Numbered from the stretch's first letter, positions 1-8,679 are shown. The stretch is DNA of 64,000 bases from VRUE01 sp963707965 (GCA_963707965.1 CAVPRR010000006.1:124001-188000), one strand, 5' to 3'. Program-made: numbers and translations. The notes: generated by a model from the sequence alone, not told the origin.

Positions 1-749
1 CCGACCTGATCGCCTACCGTCGCCGCACGGAGAAGCTCGTCGAGCGCGTCGTGGCCACCGCGCTTCCCACCGCGTTCGGCGAGTTCAGCGCGATCGGCTA
101 CCGGTCGCTGGTCGACGACAAACACCACGTCGCCATGGTCAAGGGGGATGTGAGCGGCGCCGAGGACGTGCTGGTCCGTGTCCACAGCGAGTGCCTCACC
201 GGCGACGTCTTCCACAGCCTGCGCTGCGATTGCGGCGACCAGCTGGCGGCGGCGCTGACGATGATCGAGCGCGAAGGGCGCGGCGTGCTGCTGTACCTCT
301 CGCAGGAGGGACGGGGGATCGGCCTGCTCAACAAGCTCCGGGCCTACAAGCTGCAGGAAGAGGGGGCCGACACGGTGGAGGCCAACCTGAAGCTGGGCCT
401 ACCGGCCGATCTGCGCGACTACGGGATCGGGGCCCAGATCCTCGGCGACCTGGGGCTGACCAGCATCCGCATCCTCACCAACAACCCGAAGAAGATCGTC
501 GGCCTGGAGGGATATGGGCTCTCGGTCACCGAGCAGGTGCCGATCGAGGCTGTCCCCAACGCTCACAACGAGGAGTACCTGCGGGCGAAGCGGGACAAGC
601 TGGGGCACACGCTTCACCACCAGGGACTCGCCCTCGACGAGGAGATGATCCACGGCGAGGAGGAGCGAGACAGCAGGAGCGCATCCAAGCCCGGTGCCGG
701 CGCTGGCAGGGGGAAGGACATCACGCCGGCGGAGGTCGACGATGGCTGA
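1..749 (+). CDS. ribBA: RibBA, 3' part: end of DHBP synthase domain plus GTP cyclohydrolase II (5' truncated by window)
   Basis: The frame is open from base 3 and enters with residues DLIAYRRRTEKLVERV, the usual end of a DHBP synthase (RibB) domain, so this is the end of a fused RibBA cut by the window edge. The rest is GTP cyclohydrolase II, which opens GTP to the pyrimidine precursor of riboflavin. The zinc cysteines are seen in HSECLTGDVFHSLRCDCG, followed by QEGRGIGL and the TNNPKK substrate loop. After the catalytic core there is a polar tail of about 35 residues rich in E, R and G. The stop overlaps the ribH start by 8 bases (ATGGCTGA), so the two genes are probably translationally coupled. 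A GTG at 51 could be mistaken for the start, but the homology continues upstream of it. Confidence 0.93.
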   Translation, partial: DLIAYRRRTEKLVERVVATALPTAFGEFSAIGYRSLVDDKHHVAMVKGDVSGAEDVLVRVHSECLTGDVFHSLRCDCGDQLAAALTMIEREGRGVLLYLSQEGRGIGLLNKLRAYKLQEEGADTVEANLKLGLPADLRDYGIGAQILGDLGLTSIRILTNNPKKIVGLEGYGLSVTEQVPIEAVPNAHNEEYLRAKRDKLGHTLHHQGLALDEEMIHGEEERDSRSASKPGAGAGRGKDITPAEVDDG

Positions 750-1233
750 GCCCGGCTCCTTCCTCGAGGCCTTCGAGGAGGGAGAGCGGGCGATCCTCTC
801 CAAGCTTCGCTTCGCGGTTTGCATCGGCCGCTTCTACGAGGACCTCGCCCAGCGGCTGCTGAGCGGCGCCGAGGAGGGATTCGAACTGGCCGGAGTCCCC
901 GCAACCTCGATCAGGCACGCTTCGGTGCCGGGCGCCTACGAGCTTCCGTTCGCCGCGAAGCTGCACGCGGAAACAGGTGACTTCGCCGGCGTCGCGTGCC
1001 TCGGCGTCGTGATCCGCGGCGAGACAGACCACTACGACTTCGTCTGCGCAGAGGCGGCCCGCGGCATCCAGGAGGTTCAGCTGGAAACCGGCGTGCCGTG
1101 CTCGTTTGGCGTGATCACCTGCGACACGATGGAGCAGGCCCTCGCCCGCGCCGGCGGCGGCAAGCGCGACCAGGGCCGCAGCGCCGCCCTGACGGTCGCC
1201 CGGATGGCGTTGCTGCAGCGCCAGCTGGCCTGA
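742..1233 (+). CDS. ribH: 6,7-dimethyl-8-ribityllumazine synthase
   Basis: RibH condenses the RibA-derived pyrimidinedione with dihydroxybutanone phosphate to give lumazine, the penultimate step of riboflavin synthesis. The protein has 163 residues, near the family length. Seen are RFYEDLAQRLLSGA near the N-terminus, the substrate segment VPGAYELPFAAK, the LGVVIRGETDHYDFVC stretch with its catalytic His, and GVITCDTMEQALARAGG. The ATG at 742 is chosen because it gives the overlap with ribBA and starts MAEPGS; an upstream ATG in the same frame (694) would add a run of Arg-rich residues unlike the family. It follows ribBA in a riboflavin operon whose earlier genes lie outside the window. Confidence 0.95.
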   Translation: MAEPGSFLEAFEEGERAILSKLRFAVCIGRFYEDLAQRLLSGAEEGFELAGVPATSIRHASVPGAYELPFAAKLHAETGDFAGVACLGVVIRGETDHYDFVCAEAARGIQEVQLETGVPCSFGVITCDTMEQALARAGGGKRDQGRSAALTVARMALLQRQLA

Positions 1234-1237
1234 CCTG

Positions 1238-1276
1238 CCGCACGCGGCGCACTGCACCCGTCCGCACGCGGCGCAC
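1238..1276 (+). repeat. 15-bp direct repeat after ribH
   Basis: CCGCACGCGGCGCAC occurs at 1238-1252 and again at 1262-1276, a 24-base period, in the short gap between ribH and rpmB. It is one of many short tandem or near-tandem repeats at gene boundaries in this window. No function is evident. Confidence 0.6.
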
Positions 1277-1314
1277 CGGCCGCCGGCCGCACAACGGCTA
1301 CTATGCACGGCCCG

Positions 1315-1506
1315 ATGGCCAAGGTCTGCCACAGCTGCGGCAAGGGACCGGCGTTCGGCCAGTCCCGCAGCCACTCGATGGTCGCCACCAAGCGGCGCTT
1401 TGACCCGAACCTCCAGAAGGTGCGCATCCAGGAGAACGGGCGCAAGCTCCGGGCCTACGTCTGCACGCGCTGCCTGAAGGCCAACAAGGTCACGAAGGCT
1501 GCCTGA
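1315..1506 (+). CDS. rpmB: 50S ribosomal protein L28
   Basis: This 63-residue protein of the large ribosomal subunit begins MAKVCHSCGKGPAFGQ and carries the RRFDPNLQKV segment of L28. Two CxxC pairs (CHSC near the N-terminus, CTRC near residue 50) show it is the zinc-binding (C+) form. The ATG at 1315 is preferred to one at 1303 because L28 proteins start at MAK. It is a single-gene unit between the riboflavin genes and a convergent hydrolase gene. The perfect palindrome at 1540-1565 just downstream could act as its transcription terminator. Confidence 0.95.
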   Translation: MAKVCHSCGKGPAFGQSRSHSMVATKRRFDPNLQKVRIQENGRKLRAYVCTRCLKANKVTKAA

Positions 1507-1539
1507 GCCGGTCCGCTTCCCCGCTTCGTCCACCTTGGG

Positions 1540-1565
1540 CAAGGCGGTTCCGCGGAACCGCCTTG
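1540..1565. repeat. 26-bp perfect palindrome, copy 1 (second copy at 54245)
   Basis: The arms CAAGGCGGTTCCG and CGGAACCGCCTTG are perfectly complementary with no spacer. It lies between the convergent ends of rpmB and the hydrolase gene, where a bidirectional terminator would fit, although no T-run follows. The identical 26 bases recur inside a membrane-protein gene at 54245-54270, so this is probably a dispersed repetitive palindrome rather than a dedicated terminator. Confidence 0.75.
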
Positions 1566-1614
1566 GGCCCGTGGGCACGAGCGAGAGTATCGCTTGACTC
1601 TTTGACCGCCGGCT

Positions 1615-2493
1615 TCACGCAGACAGCGTCCCGACGATCTCTCCGATGTGGTCCTCGATCAGCGAGTGCCCAGCGTCCTCGATCCAGATCGGGTGAGGGT
1701 CGTCAAGGACCTCGATCCAATGTTCGGCGTGGGCTGGGGGAGCGATCGCGTCGTGCCGACCGTGGAACAGGTGGACCGGCACGCGGATGCCGGCCGGGTC
1801 GAAGCCCCATGGGTTGAGTACGGTGCGCATGTCGTCGGCGAGGCCCCGGCCCCCCGGGCGGGTCGCCTCGATGTAGGCGGACACCAGGCGCGGCCCGACC
1901 TCCGGGCGATTGAGGGTCCTGCGGTCGATCTTCGGGAAGCTTGAGGACAGGACCCTCTGCGCTGCGGAAGGGCTGCGGCGACCGAGGTGGCCAATGCTCG
2001 AGTAGAAGGACGACATCGCCCACGGGGCACGGGCGGCGAGTCGGTAGGCCCAACCAGTTGCCATCTGACCCACGAATCCAGGCAGGTCGAGCCTGCCGAT
2101 TCCGCTGACGAGCACCACGGCGTCGACTCGGGTCTGCAGCTCAAGCGCGCAGGCGAGCGCGTAGGCCGCGCCCGCGGACCATCCGCTCACGCTGAAGCTG
2201 TCGACCTCGAGTTGCTCCGCCAGCTCCTCGACGTCAGCAACCCAGTCGATGACGGAGCGCGCCGGCTTCGGATCGGACCCGCCGATCCCAGGACGATCCA
2301 CGGTGATCACGCGGACCCCGCAATCCGCGCACGCCGAGCCGCCGGGCCAACTGAACCGTCCGTCGGGGGTCCCGTGGAAGTGAAACACCGGCCGTCCGTC
2401 GGGCGGTCCCCACTCGGCATAGGCGAGCGACCGCCCGTCGCGAAGTCGAATCGCCCCTGTCCGCGCATCGTCGGGGGTCACGTCGCTGCGCAA
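1615..2493 (-). CDS. alpha/beta-fold hydrolase
   Basis: A 292-residue alpha/beta hydrolase of unknown substrate. The oxyanion region is FHFHGTPDGR (about residues 36-45), the first strand after it has RPGIGGSDP, the nucleophile elbow is GWSAGAA (Ser near 105), the acid is in HGRHDAI and the catalytic His in DAGHSLIE near the C-terminus. This triad supports an active serine hydrolase, of the type that hydrolyses esters, epoxides or similar bonds. There is no signal peptide. It is read opposite to its neighbours, convergent with rpmB and divergent from the FakA-like gene 60 bases away. Nothing in the context fixes its physiological role. Confidence 0.8.
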   Translation of the reverse strand: MRSDVTPDDARTGAIRLRDGRSLAYAEWGPPDGRPVFHFHGTPDGRFSWPGGSACADCGVRVITVDRPGIGGSDPKPARSVIDWVADVEELAEQLEVDSFSVSGWSAGAAYALACALELQTRVDAVVLVSGIGRLDLPGFVGQMATGWAYRLAARAPWAMSSFYSSIGHLGRRSPSAAQRVLSSSFPKIDRRTLNRPEVGPRLVSAYIEATRPGGRGLADDMRTVLNPWGFDPAGIRVPVHLFHGRHDAIAPPAHAEHWIEVLDDPHPIWIEDAGHSLIEDHIGEIVGTLSA

Positions 2494-2552
2494 GGCTATG
2501 CGAGTTGTGGCTCCCGGGCTCTATCCGGGCGCGACGGCTAGATTCTCTGGCG

Positions 2553-4184
2553 ATGCCAGATCCCTCCATCGCGCGCTTCAGGCGCGTCATCGCCTCCGCC
2601 TACGCCTCGCTCGAGGAGCGCCGCCAGGAGGTCAACGACCTCAACGTCTTCCCGGTTGCCGACGGCGACACCGGCGACAACATGGCGATGACGATGCGCG
2701 CCGTGATGGAGGAGCTGGACCGGCTCGACGGGCTCGAGGTCGACGAGGTGGGCCGCACCCGGCTCGTCCAGGCGCTTGCGCGGGCCGCCCTGATGGGAGC
2801 CCGGGGGAACTCCGGTGTCATTCTCAGCCAGATCGTTCGCGGTGCCGCCGAGGAGCTCGCGAGCCGGCCGGGAGAGCTGGTCGACCCGGTCCTGGTTGCC
2901 TCGGCCTTCGCCAGCGCCGCCGACGCCGCCTATGCCTCGGTGCGCAACCCCGCGGAGGGGACGATGCTGACCGTCTTCCGCGAGATGGCGCACTCGATCG
3001 CGCGCCAGCTTGCCCACCTCGACGCCGGCAGGCAGCGTCTTGACCGGGGCGTCAGCGACGCGGAGCAGGACGCGGTTTTGGCCGAGGTCCTGGAGAGGGC
3101 GATTGCCGAGGGACAGCGGGCGGTCGAGCGAACCCCGGAGCAGCTCGCTGTGCTGCGCGAGTCCGGTGTCGTCGACGCCGGCGGTTACGGCCTGGTGCTG
3201 ATCCTGGCCGGGGTCGTCGCGGGGCTGCGGGGGGACGCGGCCGAGATTCCCGAAATCTCCCATCACGAGGCGCCGCGCCTCAGCCGGCCCCACCACGAAG
3301 ACAGCCGCTACCTCTACTGCACGAACTTCATCGTCTCCGGCACGGGGCTCGATGGGCGCGATTACCTTCCCCGCCTCGAGGGATTGGGCGACTCGGTTCT
3401 GGTGGTTGGCGACGAGGTGACGCTCAAGGTCCACGTCCACACGGACGACCCCGAGGCGGCGGTTGCCCTCTTCGACGGGGAGGGCAGGGTCACCAATCTC
3501 GACGTCGCCGACATGCGCGAGCAGATCGCCGAGCGCCGCGCCCGGCTGGCGAGCGGTCTCACCGGCGTGCTCGCGGTTGCCGCCGGAGACGGCCTGAGGA
3601 AGCTGTTCGGCGAGCTGGGGGCGCATGTCGTCCCGGGTGGAGAGACGCTCAACCCCTCGACGTACGAGCTGCTGGCAGGCATCCATGAGGTGCAGGCCGA
3701 GGAGGTGCTGGTCCTGCCCAGCTCCTCCAACGTGATCATGGCCGCCGAGCGGGCATGCGAGCTTTCGGAGAAGCCGGCCAGGGTTGTGCCGGCGACCTCC
3801 CAGCAGGCGAGCCTGCTGGCTCTGGTCGAGTTCGATGCCGACGCCTCCGTTGCGGAGAATGCGGATCGCCTCGAGAGGGCGCTGGCGGCGATCGTCTGCG
3901 GTGGCGTCGCTCCCGCCGCCCGCGACGACGCCCAGGGCCGTTTCCGGACCGGTGACGCGGTTGGCTTCGTCGGCGACGAGATCGTCGCCTGGGGCGGCGC
4001 GGGCTCGACGCTTGCGGCGACAACCGAGCGCCTCGCGCAGGGCGCGGAGATCCTCACCGTCCTGGCCGGGGAGGGCGCGCCGATCGAGCTTGCGGAAATC
4101 GACCCACACATTCCCGACGGCGTCGAGGTGGAGAAGCACGACGGCGGTCAGCCGAGCTGGTGGTGGTTGCTAGCGGCCCAGTAG
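2553..4184 (+). CDS. fakA: DAK2/DegV-type kinase, fatty acid kinase catalytic subunit FakA-like
   Basis: The N-terminal DAK2 domain shows NDLNVFPVADGDTGDNM near residues 31-46 and ARGNSGVILSQ near 88, the nucleotide- and Mg-binding parts of FakA/YloV proteins. The middle part (YLYCTNFIVSG onward) and the C-terminal part resemble the rest of FakA. Family knowledge: FakA phosphorylates fatty acids delivered by a DegV-type FakB, giving acyl phosphate for phospholipid synthesis through PlsX/PlsY. A plsX gene lies 5.4 kb downstream; no FakB gene is in the window. The protein has 543 residues from the ATG at 2553. A start at 2505 is possible but would add a non-homologous Arg-rich leader. The recG frame overlaps its end by 25 bases. 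Confidence 0.85.
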   Translation: MPDPSIARFRRVIASAYASLEERRQEVNDLNVFPVADGDTGDNMAMTMRAVMEELDRLDGLEVDEVGRTRLVQALARAALMGARGNSGVILSQIVRGAAEELASRPGELVDPVLVASAFASAADAAYASVRNPAEGTMLTVFREMAHSIARQLAHLDAGRQRLDRGVSDAEQDAVLAEVLERAIAEGQRAVERTPEQLAVLRESGVVDAGGYGLVLILAGVVAGLRGDAAEIPEISHHEAPRLSRPHHEDSRYLYCTNFIVSGTGLDGRDYLPRLEGLGDSVLVVGDEVTLKVHVHTDDPEAAVALFDGEGRVTNLDVADMREQIAERRARLASGLTGVLAVAAGDGLRKLFGELGAHVVPGGETLNPSTYELLAGIHEVQAEEVLVLPSSSNVIMAAERACELSEKPARVVPATSQQASLLALVEFDADASVAENADRLERALAAIVCGGVAPAARDDAQGRFRTGDAVGFVGDEIVAWGGAGSTLAATTERLAQGAEILTVLAGEGAPIELAEIDPHIPDGVEVEKHDGGQPSWWWLLAAQ

Positions 4185-6373
4185 TCCGCGCCTTCGCCGG
4201 TGCCTCGAGGCTGACCGAGGCGCAGCTTCGCGGTGCCCCCATTCACTGGCCGCAACCCAGCGTTCTGGACGCTTCGCTCGGGGTCCTCGATGACGTGGGG
4301 CCCAAGCTGGCGGGAATCGCCGCCGAAGCCGGGATTGCGACGGTCGGCGACCTTCTCCTTCGAGTGCCCCACAGCCACCGCGACCGCTCGGTGGTCCCGG
4401 TGGCCAAGCTCGAGCACGGCAGGGAGGCGACGATCAGGGTTGAGGTGAAAGGCGCGCAGCCTCGCCCCTTCCGCCGCGGCCGTCTCTCGATCGTCTCGGT
4501 GAAGGTCGGCGACGCGTCGGACTCGATCAGGGCGACGTGGTTCAACCAACCGTGGATGGCGCGGAAACTGAGGCCGGGCATGGGGCTGCTGCTCACCGGC
4601 TCCAAGGACGAGCGGGGGTTCAAGGTCAGCGAATACGAGCAGGTCACGGGCGCGGTCGCGGGCGCGGGGGAGGGCGCGGGGGAGGAAGAGGGGGAGGGCG
4701 CCGGGCACACTGCCTCCTCGCCCGAGTCACGGCTCGTTCCCGTCCACCCCGCGACCGAGAAGCTCAAAGCGCAGCGGCTGCGCGAGTGGAGCGAACGGGC
4801 GTGCGAGTGGGCGCCGAACGCGATCGAGCCGCTGCCGGCCGAGCTGCGCGTGCGGAAGGCGCTGGCCGGGATCGGGGACGCTTTGCGGGCGGTTCACTTT
4901 CCCCAGAGCGCCGAGGATGTCGGGCAGGCCCGGGACCGGCTCATGTTCGAAGAGCTGTTCCTGTACCAGGTCATGCTGGCGACGCGAAAGCGCACGCAGC
5001 GGCTGGCGCGTCCCGCGGTTCGGCTTGGGCAGCCTGGGGAGCTGGTGGCCGAGTGGATCGAGTCGCTTCCGTTCGAGCCGACCGGTGACCAGCTGGCGGC
5101 GTTTCGCGACATCGACGGCGACCTCGACTCGGGCAAGCCGATGCAGCGCCTGCTGATGGGCGAGGTGGGCTCCGGAAAGACGGTCGTCGCTCTGTACGCG
5201 ATGCTGCGGGCACTGGAAGCCGGGTTTCAGGCGGTGCTGATGGCCCCGACCGAGACCCTGGCCGAGCAGCACGCGGCGACCCTGGACCGCCTGCTGGTCC
5301 ACAGGCCGATCCCGTTTGCGCTGCTGACGGGCGCGGTGCCGGCGTCGCGAAGGAAGGAGGCTCTGGAGCGTCTGGCCACGGGCGAGTTGCAGCTTGCCGT
5401 CGGGACGCATGCGCTGATCGAGCCGGCGGTGGAGTTCGCCCGGCTCGGGGTCTGTGTGGTCGACGAGCAGCACCGCTTCGGAGTCGAGCAGCGCCGGGCG
5501 CTGGACGCGAAGGGCGTGCGGGGGATGGCGCCCCACGTCCTGCATATGACGGCGACCCCGATTCCGCGCACCCTCTCGCTGACCGTGTACGGCGACCTCG
5601 ACACGACGGCCCTGCATGAGATTCCTGCCGGGCGGGGACCGGTCGAGACGCGTCTTGTCGAGGAGGAGGATCGCCCGGCCGCCTACGAGTTCATCCGGGA
5701 GCGATTGCGCGAGGGCCGGCAGGCGTTTGTCGTGTGCCCGCTGGTGAGCGAGTCGGCGAACCTGCAGGGCAAGGCGGCCGAGGAGGAGGCGCAGCGGCTG
5801 GCGGCGGGTGAGCTGCGCGGCTTCTCGATCGGCGTCATACACGGGCAGATGCCGTCGGCCCGCAAGGCCGAGGCGATGGAGGCGTTTGCCAGCGGCGCAC
5901 TCGACGTGCTCGTGGCGACAACCGTGATCGAGGTGGGGATCGACATCCCGAACGCAACGGTGATCCTGATCGAGGGTGCCGAGCGCTACGGCGTCTCGCA
6001 GCTGCACCAGCTGCGCGGGAGAGTGGGGCGGGGCGAGCACCCCTCCCAATGCCTGCTGTTCGCCGAGGATGCGGGCGAGCTGGCGCGGCAGCGCCTCGGG
6101 GCGGTCGTCCGGGAGCAGGACGGCTTCAAGTTGGCGGAGGCCGATCTCGGCCTGCGCGGCGCCGGGGAACCGCTGGGGACCCGCCAGCACGGGCTGCCCC
6201 GCTTTGCGGTGGCCGAGCTGCCCGGCGACACGCCGACCCTGATCGCCGCCCGCAAGGAGGTGCTGGCCCTGCTGCGCCGTCACGGTTCGCTCGACGTCGC
6301 GGATCTGGGCCCGCTCATGGAGGCTGCCAACCGCCGCTTCGGAACCGGCGCCAGGGACCCCATCCCCCTCTGA
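4160..6373 (+). CDS. recG: ATP-dependent DNA helicase RecG
   Basis: RecG remodels stalled forks and branch-migrates Holliday junctions. The N-terminal wedge/OB region (about residues 50-160) includes RVPHSHRDRSVVPVAKL. Superfamily 2 motifs follow: Walker A GEVGSGKT near 335, Walker B DEQHRFGVEQRRAL near 435, motif III HMTATPIPRTL, and the helicase C motifs with EVGIDIPNATV and LHQLRGRVGRG. The C-terminal wedge-clamp ends at FGTGARDPIPL. Its 737 residues are normal for the family. A stretch rich in AGEGAGEEEGEG near 175 looks like a low-complexity expansion. The start is uncertain: GTG 4160 overlaps the fakA end by 25 bases, and later starts are possible. Confidence 0.95.
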   Translation: MVVASGPVVRAFAGASRLTEAQLRGAPIHWPQPSVLDASLGVLDDVGPKLAGIAAEAGIATVGDLLLRVPHSHRDRSVVPVAKLEHGREATIRVEVKGAQPRPFRRGRLSIVSVKVGDASDSIRATWFNQPWMARKLRPGMGLLLTGSKDERGFKVSEYEQVTGAVAGAGEGAGEEEGEGAGHTASSPESRLVPVHPATEKLKAQRLREWSERACEWAPNAIEPLPAELRVRKALAGIGDALRAVHFPQSAEDVGQARDRLMFEELFLYQVMLATRKRTQRLARPAVRLGQPGELVAEWIESLPFEPTGDQLAAFRDIDGDLDSGKPMQRLLMGEVGSGKTVVALYAMLRALEAGFQAVLMAPTETLAEQHAATLDRLLVHRPIPFALLTGAVPASRRKEALERLATGELQLAVGTHALIEPAVEFARLGVCVVDEQHRFGVEQRRALDAKGVRGMAPHVLHMTATPIPRTLSLTVYGDLDTTALHEIPAGRGPVETRLVEEEDRPAAYEFIRERLREGRQAFVVCPLVSESANLQGKAAEEEAQRLAAGELRGFSIGVIHGQMPSARKAEAMEAFASGALDVLVATTVIEVGIDIPNATVILIEGAERYGVSQLHQLRGRVGRGEHPSQCLLFAEDAGELARQRLGAVVREQDGFKLAEADLGLRGAGEPLGTRQHGLPRFAVAELPGDTPTLIAARKEVLALLRRHGSLDVADLGPLMEAANRRFGTGARDPIPL

Positions 6374-6486
6374 CCCTCAGTCCACGGATCTCGCCGGCCT
6401 CTCCACTCCGCATCCCTCGGGGCCGGTTGTGTGAGGCTAGGGACCATGTGGGGCTCAGATCCACACACCTCCGGGAGAGGCGCGCG

Positions 6487-7029
6487 ATGCGGGTGATCGC
6501 GGGAGAGTTGAAGGGCCAGCGCCTCGTCGCGCCGCGCGGCTGGAAGGTGCGGCCGACGCCGGACCGCGTCCGGGAGGCGATCTTCTCGGCGCTGGGCGAG
6601 GTCGGCGGCGCTCGCGTCCTCGACCTCTACTGCGGCACGGGAGCGCTGGCCATCGAGGCGCTCTCGCGCGGCGCCGCCGACGCGGTGCTGGTCGACAGAG
6701 ACACCCGGCCGGCGCTTGGAAACGTCGAGCGGCTCGGCCTCCGCGAGCGCTCCGATCTGGTTCGCTCCGACATCCCCCGGTGGCTCGCCGCTCGAGCCGA
6801 GGACCCGGACTCCCCCCGCTTCGACCTCGTGTTCGTCGACGCCCCCTATAGACTCGCCGACCGCGTGGGGCAGGAACTGGAAACACATATACCGGGTCTT
6901 CTCGCCACCGGGGGCCGGGCCATCGTCGAGAGCGCGGCGCGCCGCCCCCTGCGCGTCGAGTCGCTGGAGCGGCTGCGCGAGCGTCGCTACGGGGCGGTTG
7001 ACGTGGCCTTCTACAGGGTGCGGTCCTGA
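6487..7029 (+). CDS. rsmD: 16S rRNA (guanine966-N2)-methyltransferase RsmD
   Basis: RsmD methylates G966 of 16S rRNA with SAM. The 180-residue protein starts MRVIAGELKGQRLVAP, has VRPTPDRVREAIFSAL, the SAM-binding loop LDLYCGTGALAIEALSRGA and the acidic VLVDRD strand end. The catalytic (N/D)PP(Y/F) motif appears as DAPY (in FVDAPYRL), with Ala at the first proline position. A good ribosome binding site (GGGAGAGG) lies 6 bases before the ATG. It overlaps coaD by ATGA, the usual rsmD-coaD arrangement. Confidence 0.93.
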   Translation: MRVIAGELKGQRLVAPRGWKVRPTPDRVREAIFSALGEVGGARVLDLYCGTGALAIEALSRGAADAVLVDRDTRPALGNVERLGLRERSDLVRSDIPRWLAARAEDPDSPRFDLVFVDAPYRLADRVGQELETHIPGLLATGGRAIVESAARRPLRVESLERLRERRYGAVDVAFYRVRS

Positions 7030-7529
7030 TGACCGTTCGCGACGGAACCGTCGTCTGCCCCGGCAGCTACGACCCGGTCACCAACGGGCACGTTGACATC
7101 ATCACCCGCGCCTCCCAGGTCTTCGAGCGAGTTGTCGTCGGCGTGGTCAACAACCCGGTTCGCAAGGAGAAGACGCTCTTCTCCCCGGAGGAGCGACGGG
7201 CGTTCATCGAGGAGACGACGGCTGACCTGAGCAACGTCGAGGTTCGGGTCTTCTCGAACCTGCTGGTCGAGTTCGCTCGCGAACTGGGCGCCAAGGCGAT
7301 CGTCAAGGGGCTGCGGGCGATCTCGGACTTCGAGTACGAGTTCGAGATGGCGCAGCTCAACCGCAAGCTCGACCCCGAGATCGAGAGCATCTACATGATC
7401 GCCTCGCCCGAGTACAGCTTCCTCTCCTCGACCGGGGTGAGGGAAATGGCCACGTTCGGGGGCGATGTTTCGGACCTCGTTCCGGCTCCAGTTGCCGCCG
7501 CAATGGCGGAGCGCCTGGGTGGCAGGTAG
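7029..7529 (+). CDS. coaD: phosphopantetheine adenylyltransferase
   Basis: CoaD adds AMP to 4'-phosphopantetheine to give dephospho-CoA, the fourth step of coenzyme A synthesis. The 166 residues are normal. The nucleotidyltransferase signature is CPGSYDPVTNGHVDII (TNGH in place of T/HxGH), and the C-terminal ISSTG-type motif appears as SFLSSTGVREMA. The FSNLLVEFA and KGLRAISDFEYE segments are typical. The ATG overlaps the rsmD stop by one base, so the pair is likely co-transcribed. About 100 bases separate it from the coiled-coil gene that follows. Confidence 0.96.
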   Translation: MTVRDGTVVCPGSYDPVTNGHVDIITRASQVFERVVVGVVNNPVRKEKTLFSPEERRAFIEETTADLSNVEVRVFSNLLVEFARELGAKAIVKGLRAISDFEYEFEMAQLNRKLDPEIESIYMIASPEYSFLSSTGVREMATFGGDVSDLVPAPVAAAMAERLGGR

Positions 7530-7633
7530 GCTTTCTCCTGCGGAGGCGGTGTGGGCGAGAGTTTGCAAAAAGGCCAGGAAATGACCGCTTCTTCGCCGAA
7601 AGTGCCCGTGACACGTAGGCTTACGACCTGCTG

Positions 7634-8113
7634 ATGGACGTTCTGGTCCTCATAGACAAGCTGGACGATGTCGTCCACAACGCCCGACCCGTGCCACTCA
7701 CGGACCAGGTGCGCGTGGACCGCGAGGAGATCTATGACCTCCTCGATCAGATGCGTGCCACGATTCCCGAGGAGATCAAGCAGGCGCGCTGGATCGTCAA
7801 GGAGCGCCAGGAGATGCTCGCCGAGGCCAAACGCGAGGCGGAGCGGATCGTCCGCGAGGCGCGCGAGCAGCAGGCCCGCCTGATCTCCGACGAGGAGGTC
7901 ACCAAGCAGGCCGAGCGCGCGGCGGACGAGATCGTCGAGGACGCCCGCACGCGCGAGCGCGAGATCCGCCTCGGCGCCGAGGACTACGCCGACGAGATCC
8001 TCAACACCCTCGAGGTGAACCTTCAGAAGTTCCTCGCGGCCGTGCAGCGCGGTCGCGACCGGCTCGCCGGCCGGGACGAAGAGCCGGTCGCCGAGCTGGA
8101 CGAGCAGCAGTAG
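7634..8113 (+). CDS. coiled-coil, DivIVA-like septation protein (SepIVA-type)
   Basis: The 159-residue protein begins MDVLVLIDKLDDVVHNARPVP and then forms a long charged coiled coil (about residues 45-145), with runs such as AEAKREAERIVREAREQQARLI. The N-terminal 40 residues resemble the membrane-end segment of DivIVA-like and ATP-synthase-b-like actinobacterial proteins. In mycobacteria the gene next to the yceD homologue and rnc is sepIVA, a septation factor; the position here (coaD, this gene, yceD, rpmF) matches. Function is inferred from shape and place, not from a catalytic motif. Its 3' end, including the TAG stop, lies in the first copy of a 19-20-bp tandem repeat. Confidence 0.7.
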   Translation: MDVLVLIDKLDDVVHNARPVPLTDQVRVDREEIYDLLDQMRATIPEEIKQARWIVKERQEMLAEAKREAERIVREAREQQARLISDEEVTKQAERAADEIVEDARTREREIRLGAEDYADEILNTLEVNLQKFLAAVQRGRDRLAGRDEEPVAELDEQQ

Positions 8114-8154
8114 CGCGGACGAGCAGCAGTAGCGGCGGACGAGCAGCAGTCGCG
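8098..8154 (+). repeat. 19-20-bp tandem repeat x3 spanning a stop codon
   Basis: Three copies of GGACGAGCAGCAGTAGCG(G)C begin at 8098, 8117 and 8137. The first contains the last codons and TAG stop of the coiled-coil gene; the second repeats the stop; the third has TCG instead. The array ends just before the convergent methyltransferase gene. This looks like tandem duplication of a gene's 3' end. Confidence 0.85.
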
Positions 8155-8184
8155 TCCCTTATGCAGAGGGGTGCCCGACCCCTC

Positions 8185-8679
8185 TCAATAGACGGCTCGG
8201 ACCACTGCCAGGTTGTCGGCCTGCCAGGTGATCTCCCCGCCGCACCACTCCACGAGGTCGTTGAGCTGGTCGCTCTTGAAGGTGTCGCCGATCACGAGCG
8301 AGCGGGAGTGGTCCTTGACGCGGCGGAAGAGGGCCTTCTTCTGGTCGTCGGTGAGGTCGTTCACCGAGAGGACCGAGATGACCAGGTCCCAGGGGCCGTC
8401 GGGAAGAGGGTCCTCCATGCGGGCGAGCTGGACGTCGTCGTAGGTCTGGCGAGCCCGGAAGACCATGTCGGGGCTGGCGTCGAGCCCGACCACCCAGGCA
8501 TCGGGATAGGCCTCGATCAGCCGCCTCGTCGTCTCCCCGGTTCCCATCCCGAGCTCCAGCACGCGCTCGGGGGGGAACGGGATCGCCTCGACGGCCTGCT
8601 CCTGCAGGTCGTCGTAACGGGGGACCTTGGCGCGGATGCGCTCCAGGTACTCGTCCGGTGTCCAGTCGAATTGGCTCAT
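8185..8679 (-). CDS. class I SAM-dependent methyltransferase, small
   Basis: A 164-residue methyltransferase-fold protein. The SAM loop is VLELGMGTGETTRRLI (about residues 40-55), followed by the acidic strand end VVGLDASPDMV and the motif PWDLVISVLSVNDL. It ends shortly after the core (NLAVVRAVY), so there is little room for a substrate domain. The substrate is unknown. It is transcribed from the opposite strand, divergent from yceD with about 80 bases between the starts and convergent with the coiled-coil gene. It interrupts an otherwise collinear core operon, which suggests lineage-specific insertion. Confidence 0.8.
   Translation of the reverse strand: MSQFDWTPDEYLERIRAKVPRYDDLQEQAVEAIPFPPERVLELGMGTGETTRRLIEAYPDAWVVGLDASPDMVFRARQTYDDVQLARMEDPLPDGPWDLVISVLSVNDLTDDQKKALFRRVKDHSRSLVIGDTFKSDQLNDLVEWCGGEITWQADNLAVVRAVY

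Noticed and set aside
8098..8154. Possible CRISPR array in short repeats
   Set aside because: Units of this and the other arrays (20037, 33199, 52664, 54909) are 13-20 bp with no spacers between copies and no cas genes nearby.
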